A stretch of 64,000 nucleotides of DNA from Erodium maritimum (taxonomy: Eukaryota; Streptophyta; Magnoliopsida; Geraniales; Geraniaceae). Below the pieces are notes generated by a model. The model saw only the letters and a program-made list of their open reading frames with translations, did not search any database and was not told where the DNA came from. The stretch lies in contig OY997589.1 in the NCBI GenBank assembly GCA_963921825.1, positions 6,386,001 to 6,450,000 of the forward strand. The letters are read 5' to 3'. This document shows positions 25,701-37,539 of this stretch, piece by piece (within the stretch, counting starts at the first letter, position 1; each line of letters begins with the position of its first letter). Position numbers and translations under genes: made by a program.

Positions 25701-28700
25701 TATCGAGTTAGCTCCTCGTCAATTGAGATATGATAAGGTAAATAGTAGGGGTTGATTGCATATTTTTCCAAAAAATGATGAAAATGTCCATACTCTCTTC
25801 TCAAAATATTGCACTTTTTCGTTTTTTAGTAGTTTTATCTTTTAAGGAGTCTTTCTACATCTGCTCAGCCTTTTTCTAGATCTAACCAAAATGTTTTCGG
25901 TAGTCATGAAGTCTTTTTTTTAGATTAGGGTCAGGACATTTTTTGGCAAAAAGAGTTATCTGCAATTTTTTTTTTTTAAAGTTTAAAGTTGTGAATGCAA
26001 AATCGCAATGGTATATTCACCTGTGATCATTTTAACATTCACTCCAAGATCGAGAGCTCTTCGTATTGTCTCTGCACTATCATGTCTTGGTGGATCGAAC
26101 AGAGGCATGAGGCCAATAAATTCCCATGGACCTCCCGGGCTCTCTTTCGTTCCCTCAGGAACTTCCTGTAATACATAGCCAAAAATCACAGTTAAGTGTA
26201 ATGTAACTATATATATTCTGAATTCAAGACTACCCAATGATACCATAGATGTTGTTTACCTGGTAAGCTACAGCCAGGGACCGTAACCCTCTCTCAGCAA
26301 ACTTGTCAATGACAACATGAACTCTATGCTCTATTTCAGATTTATTATGAGCAAGATTCAAAATCTAGAAACCAAATCAAGCACAAATTAGTCCAGTCTG
26401 TGTTGTAGAGTCATCAAGATACACAATTGTTGATGATCATACCTGTTCTGGTGCACCTTTGCTGACACGACGCATTTTACCTTCACTGTCGATATAAGTC
26501 AGGGCTGTTCTCTTATCAGTAGGGTTGAATGGCAGGAAATGTACCTCTTGTATACCAGCTCGAGACTAAAAAAGCAAAAACATTGACAAGTGTAATATAG
26601 TTTATGCTGAAGAATATCTATATATTTATATGATTAGTGTATGGCATTGACATACCTCTTTTGGATCAACCAACATTCCTACAATGGCTGCATCTATTGC
26701 ATCTTGGTTCTCTAAGCGCGAGGCTCTAGCAGCCATCATAACAACGGTATCTGCATCTACTCCCTTGGCGAATACCTATCCAACAAATTCATACACAATG
26801 TTGAGATACACATAAAAATGCATTTGATCACCTAATCTTGGTAAAAGGCAACAGGAAAAGTGAGCCCAAATCTTGGTACACATTATTGATAAAAAGAACA
26901 TGTCAGAAATCCAAAAGGCAACAAGAAAAGCGAACCCCGATTAGACTCTTGTCAACTGTAAGCTTGTTCAATGTAAGAGTTCCAGTTTTGTCACTACAAA
27001 GTACGTCCATGCCAGCCATTTCTTCAATTGCTGTCATTCTTTTTGTAATAGCTCCCTGAAAGAATTGAAGATATGGAGAGGCTATCAAATGAGGTTTAAC
27101 ATGATTAGTTAAAGAGCATTGTTACAACCCTTTTGACCAACCTGCTGAGATAAGCGATGAGATCCAATAGCCATGGTTACAGATAAAACAGTGGGCATGG
27201 CAATGGGGATTCCTCCAATGAGTAGAACTAGAAGATTGTCAATTCCATGCCTGTATTGACGGCCTTGAATTGGGTACATGACGATGATCTCTACTATCAT
27301 CCCAACAGCAATGGAACATATGCAGAAATTTCCTATTGAAGTCAAAACCTACTTACCAAAAAGAAAAAGGGAAATTTTATTATCTTTGTTGGGTAAAACA
27401 ACACCTTATCCTGATATTCAAAAAACTAGTAAGTATATCAACACTTCATATATCCCACATTTATCCGATGTGGGACTCAGATTTCCAGGTAGATCCTAAC
27501 ATTCTTAGCTGCCTATATGATATATGGTGACTTCAGTTTTGAATGCAGAAAGAGATTTTGCTGTTACCTTTTGAAAGTGGCCCACTTGATTTGTGGAGTC
27601 TACTAAGTGAGCAGCTTTGCCAAAGAAGGTGTGAACGCCAGTGGCGAATACCACAGCTTCGATCTCTCCTTGTTTGCAAGTAGAACCCGAATACACACCA
27701 TCACCGGGGCCTTTTGTCACGGGAAGAGACTCACCGGTGAGAGCAGACTGCAAATAAAACAAAAAATTAGAGTGGAAACATATTAATCTGAAGGAAAGAT
27801 ATGGGAGTTTTGGGAAGGAACCTGATCAATTTTCAATGGATCGCCGTCAAGGAGACGAGCATCAGCAGGAATGATGTCACCAAGCTTAACACTAATTATA
27901 TCACCAGGAACTAGAACAGCTGCATCTTCTTCCTCCCATTTTCCATCACGAAGAACCTGAATTATCGAGTTAAAGACAGTATAAACAGGTAAGATTCTTA
28001 AGATTTATACAAAAATGTTGGAAGAACATTATAATACCTTAGCTTTGGGTGCAAGATGGGCCATGAGAGCAGCAGCAGCATTACCAGCATTGTTTTCCTC
28101 TATAAAACTTATGGTTGAGTTGATGATAAGTAATGCAACAATCCCCACAAAATCTTCCCAATCAGGAGCTTTGCCCTGCAAAAGATATAAGAATTTCCCA
28201 CTAGTGAGACTAAAATTCATAGCTTTGGGGGACAAAAATGCATGTCAAAACATATTTCTCAAAGCATCAATCAAGTGTTCTATAAAACAAGTCATTTTTG
28301 ATATAAATCCAATTTTCAGGAACCAAAAGAGACTATACATCACTTATAGACTTTTCAAGTTTCTTTTGTTCTCAACTTTCTCAGCAACCAAACAGATGAA
28401 AAATATGAAAAGGGCACTCACCCCTCCATTGGCAAGTGCAATGGCCATGATGGCTGCAGCTTCCATGACCCAGGATAGAGGGTTCCACATAAATCCCAAG
28501 AATTTCAGAAGTTTACTCTCCTGCAAGACAGATAATACAATCAACCCTCAAGCAGTGCTCTAGAAATCGGTCCTAGGCGGAGATTAATCGACGCCTAGTT
28601 GGAGATTTTTATAACACCAATATGTTTTTAACAAATCGGTCGGCTCTAGACGGATTAAAATGGGATCAGTGTTGTAAAAATAGTTGGTCATATCCCTACA

Positions 28701-29064
28701 ACATAAAAGTAGCAACCATGCATTTATTTTCTCGAGAAAATACTTTCCCGGGATATTTCCCCCAAAACAAACAGATGAGCACCTGCTTCTCCTCGAGTTT
28801 GTTGTAGCCAAAAATGGCCAACCTCTCCTCTGCAGCCTCGGCGGTGAGGCCATTTCTGTCGCACCACAAGGTCTGGAAAACCTCATCGATCGGCACATTC
28901 TCCTGCAACCAAAACACAAAACCCATAACACAAAATCAGGAACCCAGAAAGCAAAAGCACCCAAAACAAAATCTGAAGAAAGAGAGAGATGGGTTGGGCT
29001 GTTTCAGTACCAAATCCACAGCTTCCTTCAGCACAGCCTCCAAAGCTTCGTCCTTTCTCTCCAT
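22769..29064 (-). CDS. AHA: Plasma-membrane H+-ATPase (P3A type), about 21 exons
   Basis: The start is ATG at 29064-29062 ([18 protein letters not shown], exon 29011-29064). The second exon is 28783-28902 ([14 protein letters not shown]). The remaining exons cover the whole family: TM1-2 ([20 protein letters not shown]), the actuator loop ([17 protein letters not shown]), the phosphorylation site [13 protein letters not shown], the nucleotide-binding KGAPEQI region, the hinge [20 protein letters not shown], and TM5-10. The C-terminal autoinhibitory domain ends in YYTV at 22769. The penultimate Thr is the phosphosite that recruits 14-3-3 proteins and activates the pump. The enzyme exports protons with ATP hydrolysis, energising nutrient uptake and cell expansion. 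No stop or frameshift was found in the exons. Introns hold several MITE-like repeats. Confidence 0.96.
23205..23535. repeat. Tandem array of palindromic units in an H+-ATPase intron
   Basis: Four units of ~80-90 bp each contain gt(t/a)(g/c)cactttgtatcaatct, gtttcaagggtaaaa and the near-inverted tttgaaacaaagtgcaacaa, separated by gacaa(a/g/c)tgtctttgtc. The array lies between the exon ending in LLIEQR and the exon starting VAFTRKK. A transcript could fold into serial hairpins. The unit resembles the arms of the MITE at 13459-13876. Confidence 0.8.
24104..24360. repeat. MITE-like inverted repeat in another H+-ATPase intron
   Basis: The ends aattacctttagtacccctt and, inverted, aattaccttttgtatccttt frame ~250 bp made of imperfect repeats of accaat(a/t)cataa(t/g)ggg. 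No clear TSD was found. Confidence 0.5.
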
Positions 29065-30099
29065 ATCTACCAGTTGGGACTCTTCCGCTCTGCAACTAAG
29101 TTTTGAAAAACATTCATTTCAATGATCAAAACCAGAAAATGAAGAACAAGATAGGAGCTTTGTCTCACCTCTCTCACAATCTCTACTCTTGTTTTTATTT
29201 TTCTGAGCTCTCAAAATGGCAGCTTTAATGGGGGCACGTCTGTACCTTGCGGCCGATTTACAGCTGAAGGAAGATTGCGTACTTGGCAGGTACACATGTC
29301 CTCTCTCTCCTTCCTCTGTTTCTATTTTATTCCTCTGTTTTTATTTGGAATCATAACCTTCTATTCCTTTTCTTTGTAAGTAATGATATGCACCTGAATC
29401 AGTTGCAATGTGGTCCTCTTTTGGACAATTTTGTCCCTGTTGACTGACGTACACATTGTTGTAAAAGTCCCGTCTAGTCCGTCTAAGTCCCCGTTTAGGT
29501 CCCAAAATCTGTGAAAACGTCTTATTCGCCATCTTATTTGAGCCCCAAAATCTGAAAACCATCTGACTCGTCGTTCCGTCCGGTTAGTCGAAAACTTGAG
29601 ACTCTGATTTGTGAAGTTAGACTTTTAAAACAGAGATAAAAAGACGAGAGACACAATATGTTTATGTCACTCTTTCGTGATTTATCAAATAATTTAGATT
29701 TTTATTAAAATTTAGAATAAAATCAAAATGAGAGCATTATTTGGCTTAATTTTTTTTTGTATTTTGGTACTTAAATTTTTTTATATTATACAAATATAAT
29801 GTATATTTAAAAAATATTATATTTGTGTAATGCATATTTAATAATAATTAAAAAAATTAGATTCGCTTTAACCTGGACTAATCCCCGTTTATCGCCTAAG
29901 GGTTCTCACTTTCTACTAGTAACTATTGCTTTTTTACAATCATGGTCCTACAACACCGCTCTCCATTTTAATTTTCATTTATGTATATTAAATTTATCAT
30001 AAGTTAAATTATGTATATATATAGAACCTTTTTAGACTTGGGGTTGGTTTTACTTTTTCTCTACTTCCAGTCTGTTTTGTTGTTATTGTCGTTTGTCCT
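29065..30099. other. Upstream region of the H+-ATPase gene
   Basis: The first ~150 bp are the probable 5' untranslated region and promoter of the minus-strand pump gene. The rest is low-GC intergenic DNA with decayed repeat sequence around 29400-29640. No gene is supported. Confidence 0.45.
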
Positions 30100-31560
30100 G
30101 TCTGTCTTATCGGGACTCAAAAGTCTCTCTTCCTAACCACTCTTCTAAAGTCGCCCTCGTGCTCTCGCCCACATGTCAAGACTTAGTGCCTTTCCCCGTA
30201 CCCCTATAAACCCGATGTCACCCCAAGACCATCCGCTACCTACCCTTCTTTGTATCATGCCGTCGGTTTCGTCCCACGAGTTCATCAAACCTGACCGACC
30301 AAGGAAGAAAAGAGATCGTCCACCGCTCCCTCTGAATGCAACGCGACACCTACCCTTCAGTCCTAGGCCTTCATCCACCACCCTGATGAAAGTGGATGTT
30401 GTTCCCATCCTGCATGTGTTGGGGGTCTCTGAAGGGATCTTTGTGATCCCCCATTATCACTATCGTCGATGAGCAACACACAGAGGTCGATCTCTACCCC
30501 ATCCCGTCGGTAATCTATCCGTCAATATCGACCACTACACATCTCCCGCATTCTGTGTCCCGACCGATGGCGGTCACCGTTGGAAATGATGCACACGACT
30601 TACCTTGCCCGTTTCACAAGGGAGGGAGTAACGGAGCATCGTTTCTAGCCCCCAACATACTGGTAATGATCCCCTCCCTGAGCAACTCAATATGACTTCC
30701 TTACACAGCCCGCTACCTGACCAGCCCCCGAGCCCCCTTACGAGCCCCCGCGAAGGTTCCAACGGAAGACTTTCGCGGAATCAGGCACTTTTCAAGCTGG
30801 ATCCAACCCGGTAGGATGTGCCGCCAATAATCACAACCAACATCAGCCTCTCGGACACCTCGGATAACAGACATCTAGCCTTCTAGCCCACTGGGACGGT
30901 CAACCAGGACCTCAACCCATGATCTTCTGTCTAAGCCGACAGTGCGTCCTTGGAGCTGAAAGCATGTCTGCCTCTACTCGGTGTCACTGCCCCACATCCT
31001 GAGGGAGTCAGGAGCAAGCGAGTCTAGCGCAACACAAGATATCTTACCTAATCAGGAGGAGCATCTTGCATATCCCCAGCGCATGTACGTGTCATGCAAT
31101 AGGGAATCGGACTATCCAGACATCTTAAGGGCGAGGACTGTTGTCTAGGAAATTGAGAAGGCCACCGAGCATCGAAGCATGTATGAGGATGCATGCCACG
31201 CCCTGCCACCATCGGTACAAGTCTGATGACCTTGTCCCCCCATTGTCTGGAGTTCTCACTAGTTGCCCGTTATCCCCTCAATCGTCCTGAAGTCTTTGGT
31301 GCAGGTAGTTTCAGGTCGAGTTAGACAATGAGTCTAATGTGCTACAACTACATAACAACCGTGTGGAAATGGTTCACGCTTAGCTCATCCTTGGAATGGT
31401 CGGGTACATTGTTATAGGATTAGCGTCGGATACCTACGGGTCAAGACTCAAATATCATCATTTTTTTTCGTTTCGTTAGGTTGTATTTTCTTTCGTTATA
31501 TTGTCCTTTTAAAGTGGTGTATGTAAGTTTTCAATTTATCAATAAAATTTCCCTCGTAAA
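30100..31560 (+). mobile_element. Degenerate LINE remnant
   Basis: A GC-richer block carries scrambled Pro/Arg-rich frames like the N-terminal part of the ORF1s seen elsewhere in the window. It ends in gttttcaatttatcaataaa followed by an A-rich tail, a LINE-like 3' end in plus orientation. No intact ORF, zinc knuckle or reverse transcriptase motif remains and no TSD was found. Confidence 0.4.
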
Positions 31561-31585
31561 GTAAAAAATATATATATTAATACAA

Positions 31586-32796
31586 GAGAAAATTACAAAT
31601 GCATATTCTCAAGTTGGCACGGTTATCTGATGTATACCCTTAAAAAAATAACGGATACGTACCCTGATCTTTCAACGTGTAACCAAAAGCTTTTTCCGTC
31701 CGTTTTTCCATCCATTTTCTGTTAACTTTTTTAAAATGCCCTTAGTTATCATCTTACCCTGATTTTTATTAAATAAAATATTATATAAATAATATATAAT
31801 AGTTTAAAAATAAAAAAGTAAAAATTCATTAATTTACCATCAGATTAATTTATTTAAATTTATCTTTTAAAAATTAATATTTTAATATAACTTATTCAAA
31901 TTATTTTTAATTTCTAAATATATTTCTAAAATTTTCAAATATTAGTTTTAAAAAACATATATATTTATTTGTTAAAATTTCAGATAATATTTTTAAAGGA
32001 AACTATCATTTTTTATTTTAAAAATCAGTTACTATTTCTAAAAATATTTTTTATTATTAAAAAATCACTTTTATCCAGTTTTGTTACTTAAAAATCATAT
32101 TTTTATTCTCAAAACCCACTTTTATTATAAAAAAAATCACATTTTTACATTAAAAAACAGTTTTATTTTTAAAAAAAATCTAGTTTTTGTTAAAAAAAAT
32201 ATGTTTTTATTTTTAAAAATCAGTTTTAATTACAAAAATCAGTTTTTTAATATAAAAATCTGATTCTTTTTATAATAAAAACTAATTTTTGAAAATAAAA
32301 ATCTGATTTTTAAGTAATAAAACTGAATAAAAGTGATTTTTTTAATAATAAAAATTATTTTTAGAAATAATAACTGATTTTTTTTAGTAAAATCTGATAT
32401 TTTCCTTTAAAATATAAGCAGAAATTTTAACAAATAAATTTATATTTTTAATTAATTAAAATTTTAAATATATATTTAGAAATTGAAAATATTTTGAATA
32501 AGTTAAATTAAATAATGAATTTAAAATAATTAAAATAATTAATGAGATGGTAAATTAATGAATTTATTTATTTATTTTAAACAATTATTTATTATTTATA
32601 TAATTATTTTCTTAATTTTATTTAGTAAAAATCAGAGTAAGATGGTAACTAATAGAAAATGGATGGAAAAACTATTAGAAGAGGCTTTTGGTTACACGTT
32701 GAAAGATCAGGGTATGTATCGGTTACAAAAAAAAACTTTCAAATACACATCAGATAATAATCGTGTCAACTTGAAGATATATATTTTAATTTTCCC
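31586..32796. mobile_element. 1.2-kb foldback MULE-like element, AT-rich
   Basis: The arms are inverted copies over several hundred bases: left from 31586 (gagaaaattac, ctcaagttggcacg, ggatacgtaccctgatcttt, caacgtgtaaccaaaagc) and right ending at 32796. The centre is made of repeated aaaaatcagtttt and aaaactgattttt blocks, which are themselves inverted. The flanks ttaatacaa (31577-31585) and ttaatatga (32797-32805) match at 7 of 9 positions, fitting an aged 9-bp MULE TSD. There is no transposase. One terminus type matches 1230-1323, and the core resembles the arms of the element at 44914-46794. Confidence 0.7.
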
Positions 32797-32805
32797 TTAA
32801 TATGA

Positions 32806-33289
32806 ATTATAAATATCTGATGTCATAGTCAAATTTGATAACCATAAATTGTCACATAAAAATACTTGTCAAATATTCTGATTTCTTAAATAAAACTTAT
32901 CATTTCACGTGTTTTTAGTTTTATAAACATTACATATCGTGTTTCAAAAGTCATGACTAATAAATAATAAAGAAAAGAACAATCAATTTTTATAAACAGA
33001 TACATGCTTCTCATAGAACATAGTATATGATCAAAATATAGAAGTTTGGATATGACCTAATCTTATGATGATAAGAACGACTGAACTAATATATAATTCT
33101 ATAGTTTTTGGGAAGTTTTACTATAATTTTGAAGGTTACACACTAAATTCACTAAATTTTCACTACAGCCTTCTCTCACTTCTCTCTTAGAGCCGAAAGC
33201 TAGGATTTTACGACTTCATGGAAGCGGCGATAAGGATCGGTACCAACGATTCCTATAGTTCTCATGCACCAAGTGGTGACGACACAAGA
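32806..33289. other. Intergenic; target sequence of the following LTR
   Basis: Low-GC sequence with no gene. The last ~90 bp before the LTR (ggatcggtaccaacgattcc) faintly resemble the LINE ORF1 region that holds the other two LTRs, but too weakly to claim. Confidence 0.35.
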
Positions 33290-33294
33290 ACACG

Positions 33295-36200
33295 TGTAAT
33301 AACCACTCCCGGTCAACGCCAGTCAAACCTGCGAAAAACAGGAAAATTTAAAAATTTTGAGCAGACACTCTATTGAATCGGAATTGGACCCCGAGGGTCA
33401 TACCGGACTTAAGTTGACCCCGTTATTGACCAAAGTGAGTTCCGGGGGACTCAGGGCAACTTTCTGAGCAATTTGAGAAATGTTGACTTTTTGCTGGAAA
33501 AGTCAACCGAGCGACGTTTTGGTCCATTCGAGGGCCGTTTTGGATCCGAAAAGCTTAGCCGTCGTCGCAGCGGTCTTAGTTGAGCCGTTTCCCTGTAGCC
33601 CGTCAAGTTTCGTAATTTCTTGGGAAAAGTGCCCGTTCAGGGCCCGAAACGTCTGTTTTTCGCGAAACTGAGTGGAAAATATCAACTAGATATTTTCCAA
33701 AAGGTGTGGGACCCACCTTGACACTTGTAAATTATATGGTGGTGTAAATTTTGGGGGGGAAAGGTGTGGATGGGAGTGTTGGCCGAAATTAAGGGGTAAA
33801 GGAGAGAAAAATTGGGTTTTGTGTTAGTTTAAGAAAATAGAAAAAGAAATAGAGAAGTTAGAGAGAGAAAGGGAGAAGAAGAGAGTTGGGGTTAGGGTTT
33901 GGCACTATTCACGTCATTCAAGCCCTTGGATCGTCTTCAAGCAAGGAGCAAACTCGTTCCCCTCATCCTCCTCTACAGTAATACCCAAACCGATTCTCGT
34001 TTTGATTATTTTGGAAAGCTAGGGTTTGTTAAAACGAATGATTTAGGGTTGTGTGGAGGTTGGGGAGGTGTTGGAGACGTTTTAGAGGTGTTTGGGGGTT
34101 TAATTTCACGTTTTCCGGTGACCGGAGGCTCGGAAGGAGCTCCGGCCACTGTGGGTGGTGGCCGGCCGGCCATGAGGTGGCTGGCCGGAGCTGGCAGCAG
34201 CCACCACATGGTGGCCGAGCCTCCCCTTGAGCCCTAGGAGCTCTCGTCCAAGTGGGTTGGTGGGGCCCACGTGCTCGGGTGATCGGGTTTTGTGTTTCGG
34301 GTGGTTCAAAGCGTTCCCCGGACCATTTATCCTTAACCGAATCGAAAATTGGAATTAAATTGGAGAAGTTGTAATTTATCGGGTTTAGAAACTTTAAACG
34401 TCATTAAATTGACTCGGGAGTCGGGATTCGATTCGGGCAAGTACATTGGGTTCCTTGTTGTATTCTAAGACCGTAGAAACCAAAACGGGGGCTTTCGGAG
34501 CCCCGGAAGGCATTTAACAAAACCCGGGCAGATTCGCCATGTCGGGCGAATCGGGTCTTTACGGGTCCTTTATCGACAATGTCGAGTAATTGGGAAGTTT
34601 GGGAGTGATCGACATTGTCGGGGTTAAGTTTGGGCTTCGAGTTTAATGGTTTTCGGTTTATTCGTACTAGTTTAAAAGTGCCCTTAAATTGTGTTCTTTT
34701 AGATCGTGCCACGGACCGGGGCAAAGGAAAGTTGGGTGAGTGACTGAGATCATCACCGGAGCTCGTGGTTGGCTTTGGGGAGAACACGCACGAGGTAGGG
34801 AAAAGTAGCCGGATCTCAGCCCTGACTGGGGAAAGTTAACAGTAGAATTGCATGTGACACCGGGGTGTCGTGGGTTGAATAGGTTTATTTAATTATTAGA
34901 AAAGCATGCTACAGGAACTTGGTAATTATTAGAAAAGCATGATACGGGATTGTAGCGTTTATCAGAAAAGCATGTTACGGGAACTCAGTAATTATTGGAA
35001 AGGCATGTGACACTTAGTAGTGTCGTAGGAGTAGAGAACTTAGCGATAATTGTTTTACTGGAGGCATATGACCATGCCCGGAGGTTGATTGTGAACTTAT
35101 CGATATTAGGAGTACTGGAGGCATATGACCATTCCCGGAGGTTGTTTGAGAAACCGTTGATATTAGGACTGTTGGAGGCTTGGGTTAAGCCGGAGGTTGA
35201 TTGTTTATTTTGGCGTCTTGGGTGGCCTTGAGAGCCCGTTTTATTATTGTTGAGTCTTGAGTGGCCCTGAGAGCCGTGTTATTTGTTGTTGAGTCTGGGG
35301 TGGCCTTGAGAGCCGTGTTAATTGTTGTTGAGTTGGGTGGCCTTGGGAGCCCGTGTTAATTGTTGTTGAGTTGGGTGGCCTTGGGAGCCCGTGTTAATTG
35401 TTGTTGAGTTGGGTGGCCTTGAGAGCCCGTGTTAATTGTTGTTGAGTTTGGGTGGCCATGAGAGCCCTTGTGTTTGCTGTTGAGTTTGGGGGGCCATGAG
35501 AGCCCGTGTGTTATTATTGATGTCTTGGGGTTGTTGAGCCCGCGAGTTAAGTGGTTGTGTTTTGGGAGGCCATGATGGCCCGTGGGGTTATTGAAACCGA
35601 GTCTTGACTGTGAGGCGTCTTGAGTGGCCTTGAGTGCCTGTTTGTTGAGCTTGCTTGTGTTTGTGGTTGTGTTTGCCCGACCCGACTGTGTGTCGGGGAG
35701 TGGTGTGGATTTTGGCAGGTTACGAGCATTCTTCGGCTGGCCTGACCAAACTCGAGCCTCGGCAGGTTCTGAGCATTCTTCGGCTAGCCTGTTCCGTGTC
35801 CGGATCCCGAAAGGTTATGAGCATTCTTCGGCTAGCCTGATCCGTGACCGGGTCCCGGCAGGTTACGAGCATTCTTCGGCTGGCCTGACCGCGTACGAGG
35901 CTCGGCAGGTTCTGAGCATTCTTCGGCTAGCCTGATCCGTGTTCGTGTCTTTGGGGGAAGGTCGTCATTGTTTTTTATGTCGGTTTTACTTTACGAGTTT
36001 GAGGTTGAGTCTGGTGAGGGAGGTTACTGAGCAGCTGGTTTGCGATCCTTTGTGATCTTGTTTGGTGTGCGATCCTTTGTGATCTTGTTTGGTGTGTGAT
36101 CCTTTGTGATCTTGTTTGGTGTGTGATCCCTTGTGATGTTGTTTGGTGTTGCGTAGTCCCCTTTGAGTCCTTGGAAGGGGTCGTGATCGTTGTGTCGGGT

Positions 36201-36655
36201 CTACCTTGCGTGTCAAGTGTCGAGTCATTCGAGGAAAGTCACCGTGGGTGTTTGTTCAGTTAGAGTAATTGGGTTGGCGATGGTGTTCCCCGGTGTTAAG
36301 TTGTTGTTGGTGTTACTTGTTTGTCTGCTAATTATGTCGTAGTCAGTCTTTTATCCGTGGTGGTGAGCGAACGCTCACCCCTAGCTGCTTTTCCTACAGG
36401 TACTGTTCGTGGGACGGACTAGGTGAGCTCTAGAAGCTTGTGGAGCTAGGAGCGGAGTTCGGGTCTTGTCTTTTGAGTCTAGTGACGGATACCTCGTCTT
36501 TTGTCCACTTGTTGGGACGTGTTTTAAATTGTAATTTTTATTTGTTGAACTAAACTGGTACTTTTAAAGTGTTTAATGAAAATAGGTTTTCAAGTGTTTT
36601 ATGTTTTAAAAAGTTCGCGTCCCTAGTTCGGTTTTACTGAAATTGGGGCGTGACA
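33295..36655 (+). mobile_element. Solo LTR (3.36 kb) with perfect TSD
   Basis: It begins TGTAATAACCACTCCCGGTC and ends GGGGCGTGACA. A perfect 5-bp TSD, acacg, flanks it at 33290-33294 and 36656-36660. There is no internal domain, so it is a solo LTR. Its first ~500 bp match the LTR at 1-577, which lies in the opposite orientation. The body is long and GC-richer than the surroundings and contains three sets of tandem repeats. Frames inside are artefacts of those repeats. Family assignment to long-LTR gypsy elements is by termini and length only. Confidence 0.9.
35225..36140 (+). repeat. Three tandem-repeat arrays inside the solo LTR
   Basis: About seven ~40-bp units with gttgagt(t)tgggtggcc and gagagcccgtgtt occupy 35225-35520. 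Five units with gagcattcttcggct(g/a)gcct lie at 35717-35935. Four 28-bp units of gatcctttgtgatcttgttt lie at 36048-36140. Confidence 0.9.
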
Positions 36656-36660
36656 ACACG

Positions 36661-37539
36661 GGCGGCGAGTCTCTCCCTACCGATGTCCCCGACCTAGTAG
36701 TCTCGCGAGTTCTCTCGATCCCCTGGGTCTTTGACACTGGCAGACGGTGATCTGCAAAAACATGGGGGTCCAGAGATCACTTTCTCGTCCAGCAAAGCGG
36801 CCGAGCAGGCTCACCAGAGGAGTCTCAAGCCGGTTGGTGGGCGACGATCGCAGGGTTATCTCATTGAGATACCGTACGGGATTGGCCGTCGAACTTCGGC
36901 GTTGGGACCCAAGCCACAAAGGAGGAAGACGGAGCAGTTACCGGTGGGGGCGAGCATGGGGAGCATGCATCCTCGGGCCTGTCATCTCCGATATATTTTA
37001 TAGATTTGCTGGTTGTGGTTTTCCTTCAATGGAAGGGGCTCGATAGGGAGGAGCCGGAGCCGGACGCTGGAGTGGAACAGGAAGAGGAGGGTCACACCAA
37101 CTCGTTAATGGAGGTTGGGGTTGATTGCAAAAAACTATGGCCGTAACGTTACCACAAGCGGTCGGAGATCAGTCGTTCGGCAGGGACCGAAGACGACGTG
37201 GAGGCGGCGCGAAGGCAAGGAACTTGTTAGGGTTCTGAGCGTACTGACGGTGGTGATTGGTCGGGGGTGACAGACTGGGCTTGGACCGTCTGGACCTTGG
37301 GCCGCTTGACCCAGAAATCATACACGCGGAGCCGAGCGACTCGATCTAATCAAGATGGGCTTTGGATACTTTGGGTCTACATCGGATGGGCCTAAACAAT
37401 CCCTTGGACCAGTTTTGGTTCGTGGGCCTACCTCGGATCAAAAAAATTTATTGTCCCGGACCCAGGAGTCACATCATGAAGACTGAATCCGGAGGAGAGA
37501 CCTGGAGGGGGGGAGTCTATTCGCTCCATATGCGATTCA
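36661..37539. other. Decayed repeat DNA flanking the solo LTR
   Basis: GC-rich, repeat-like sequence with no intact ORF and no recognisable domain. It was probably part of the older element into which the LTR inserted. Confidence 0.4.

Noticed and set aside
29215..29310. Short plus-strand Met frame upstream of the H+-ATPase
   Set aside because: It ends quickly, has no recognisable domain, and overlaps the probable promoter of the pump gene.
35624..35935. 103-residue repetitive ORF in the second LTR
   Set aside because: The repeats in the protein simply mirror the tandem DNA array; there is no independent evidence of coding.
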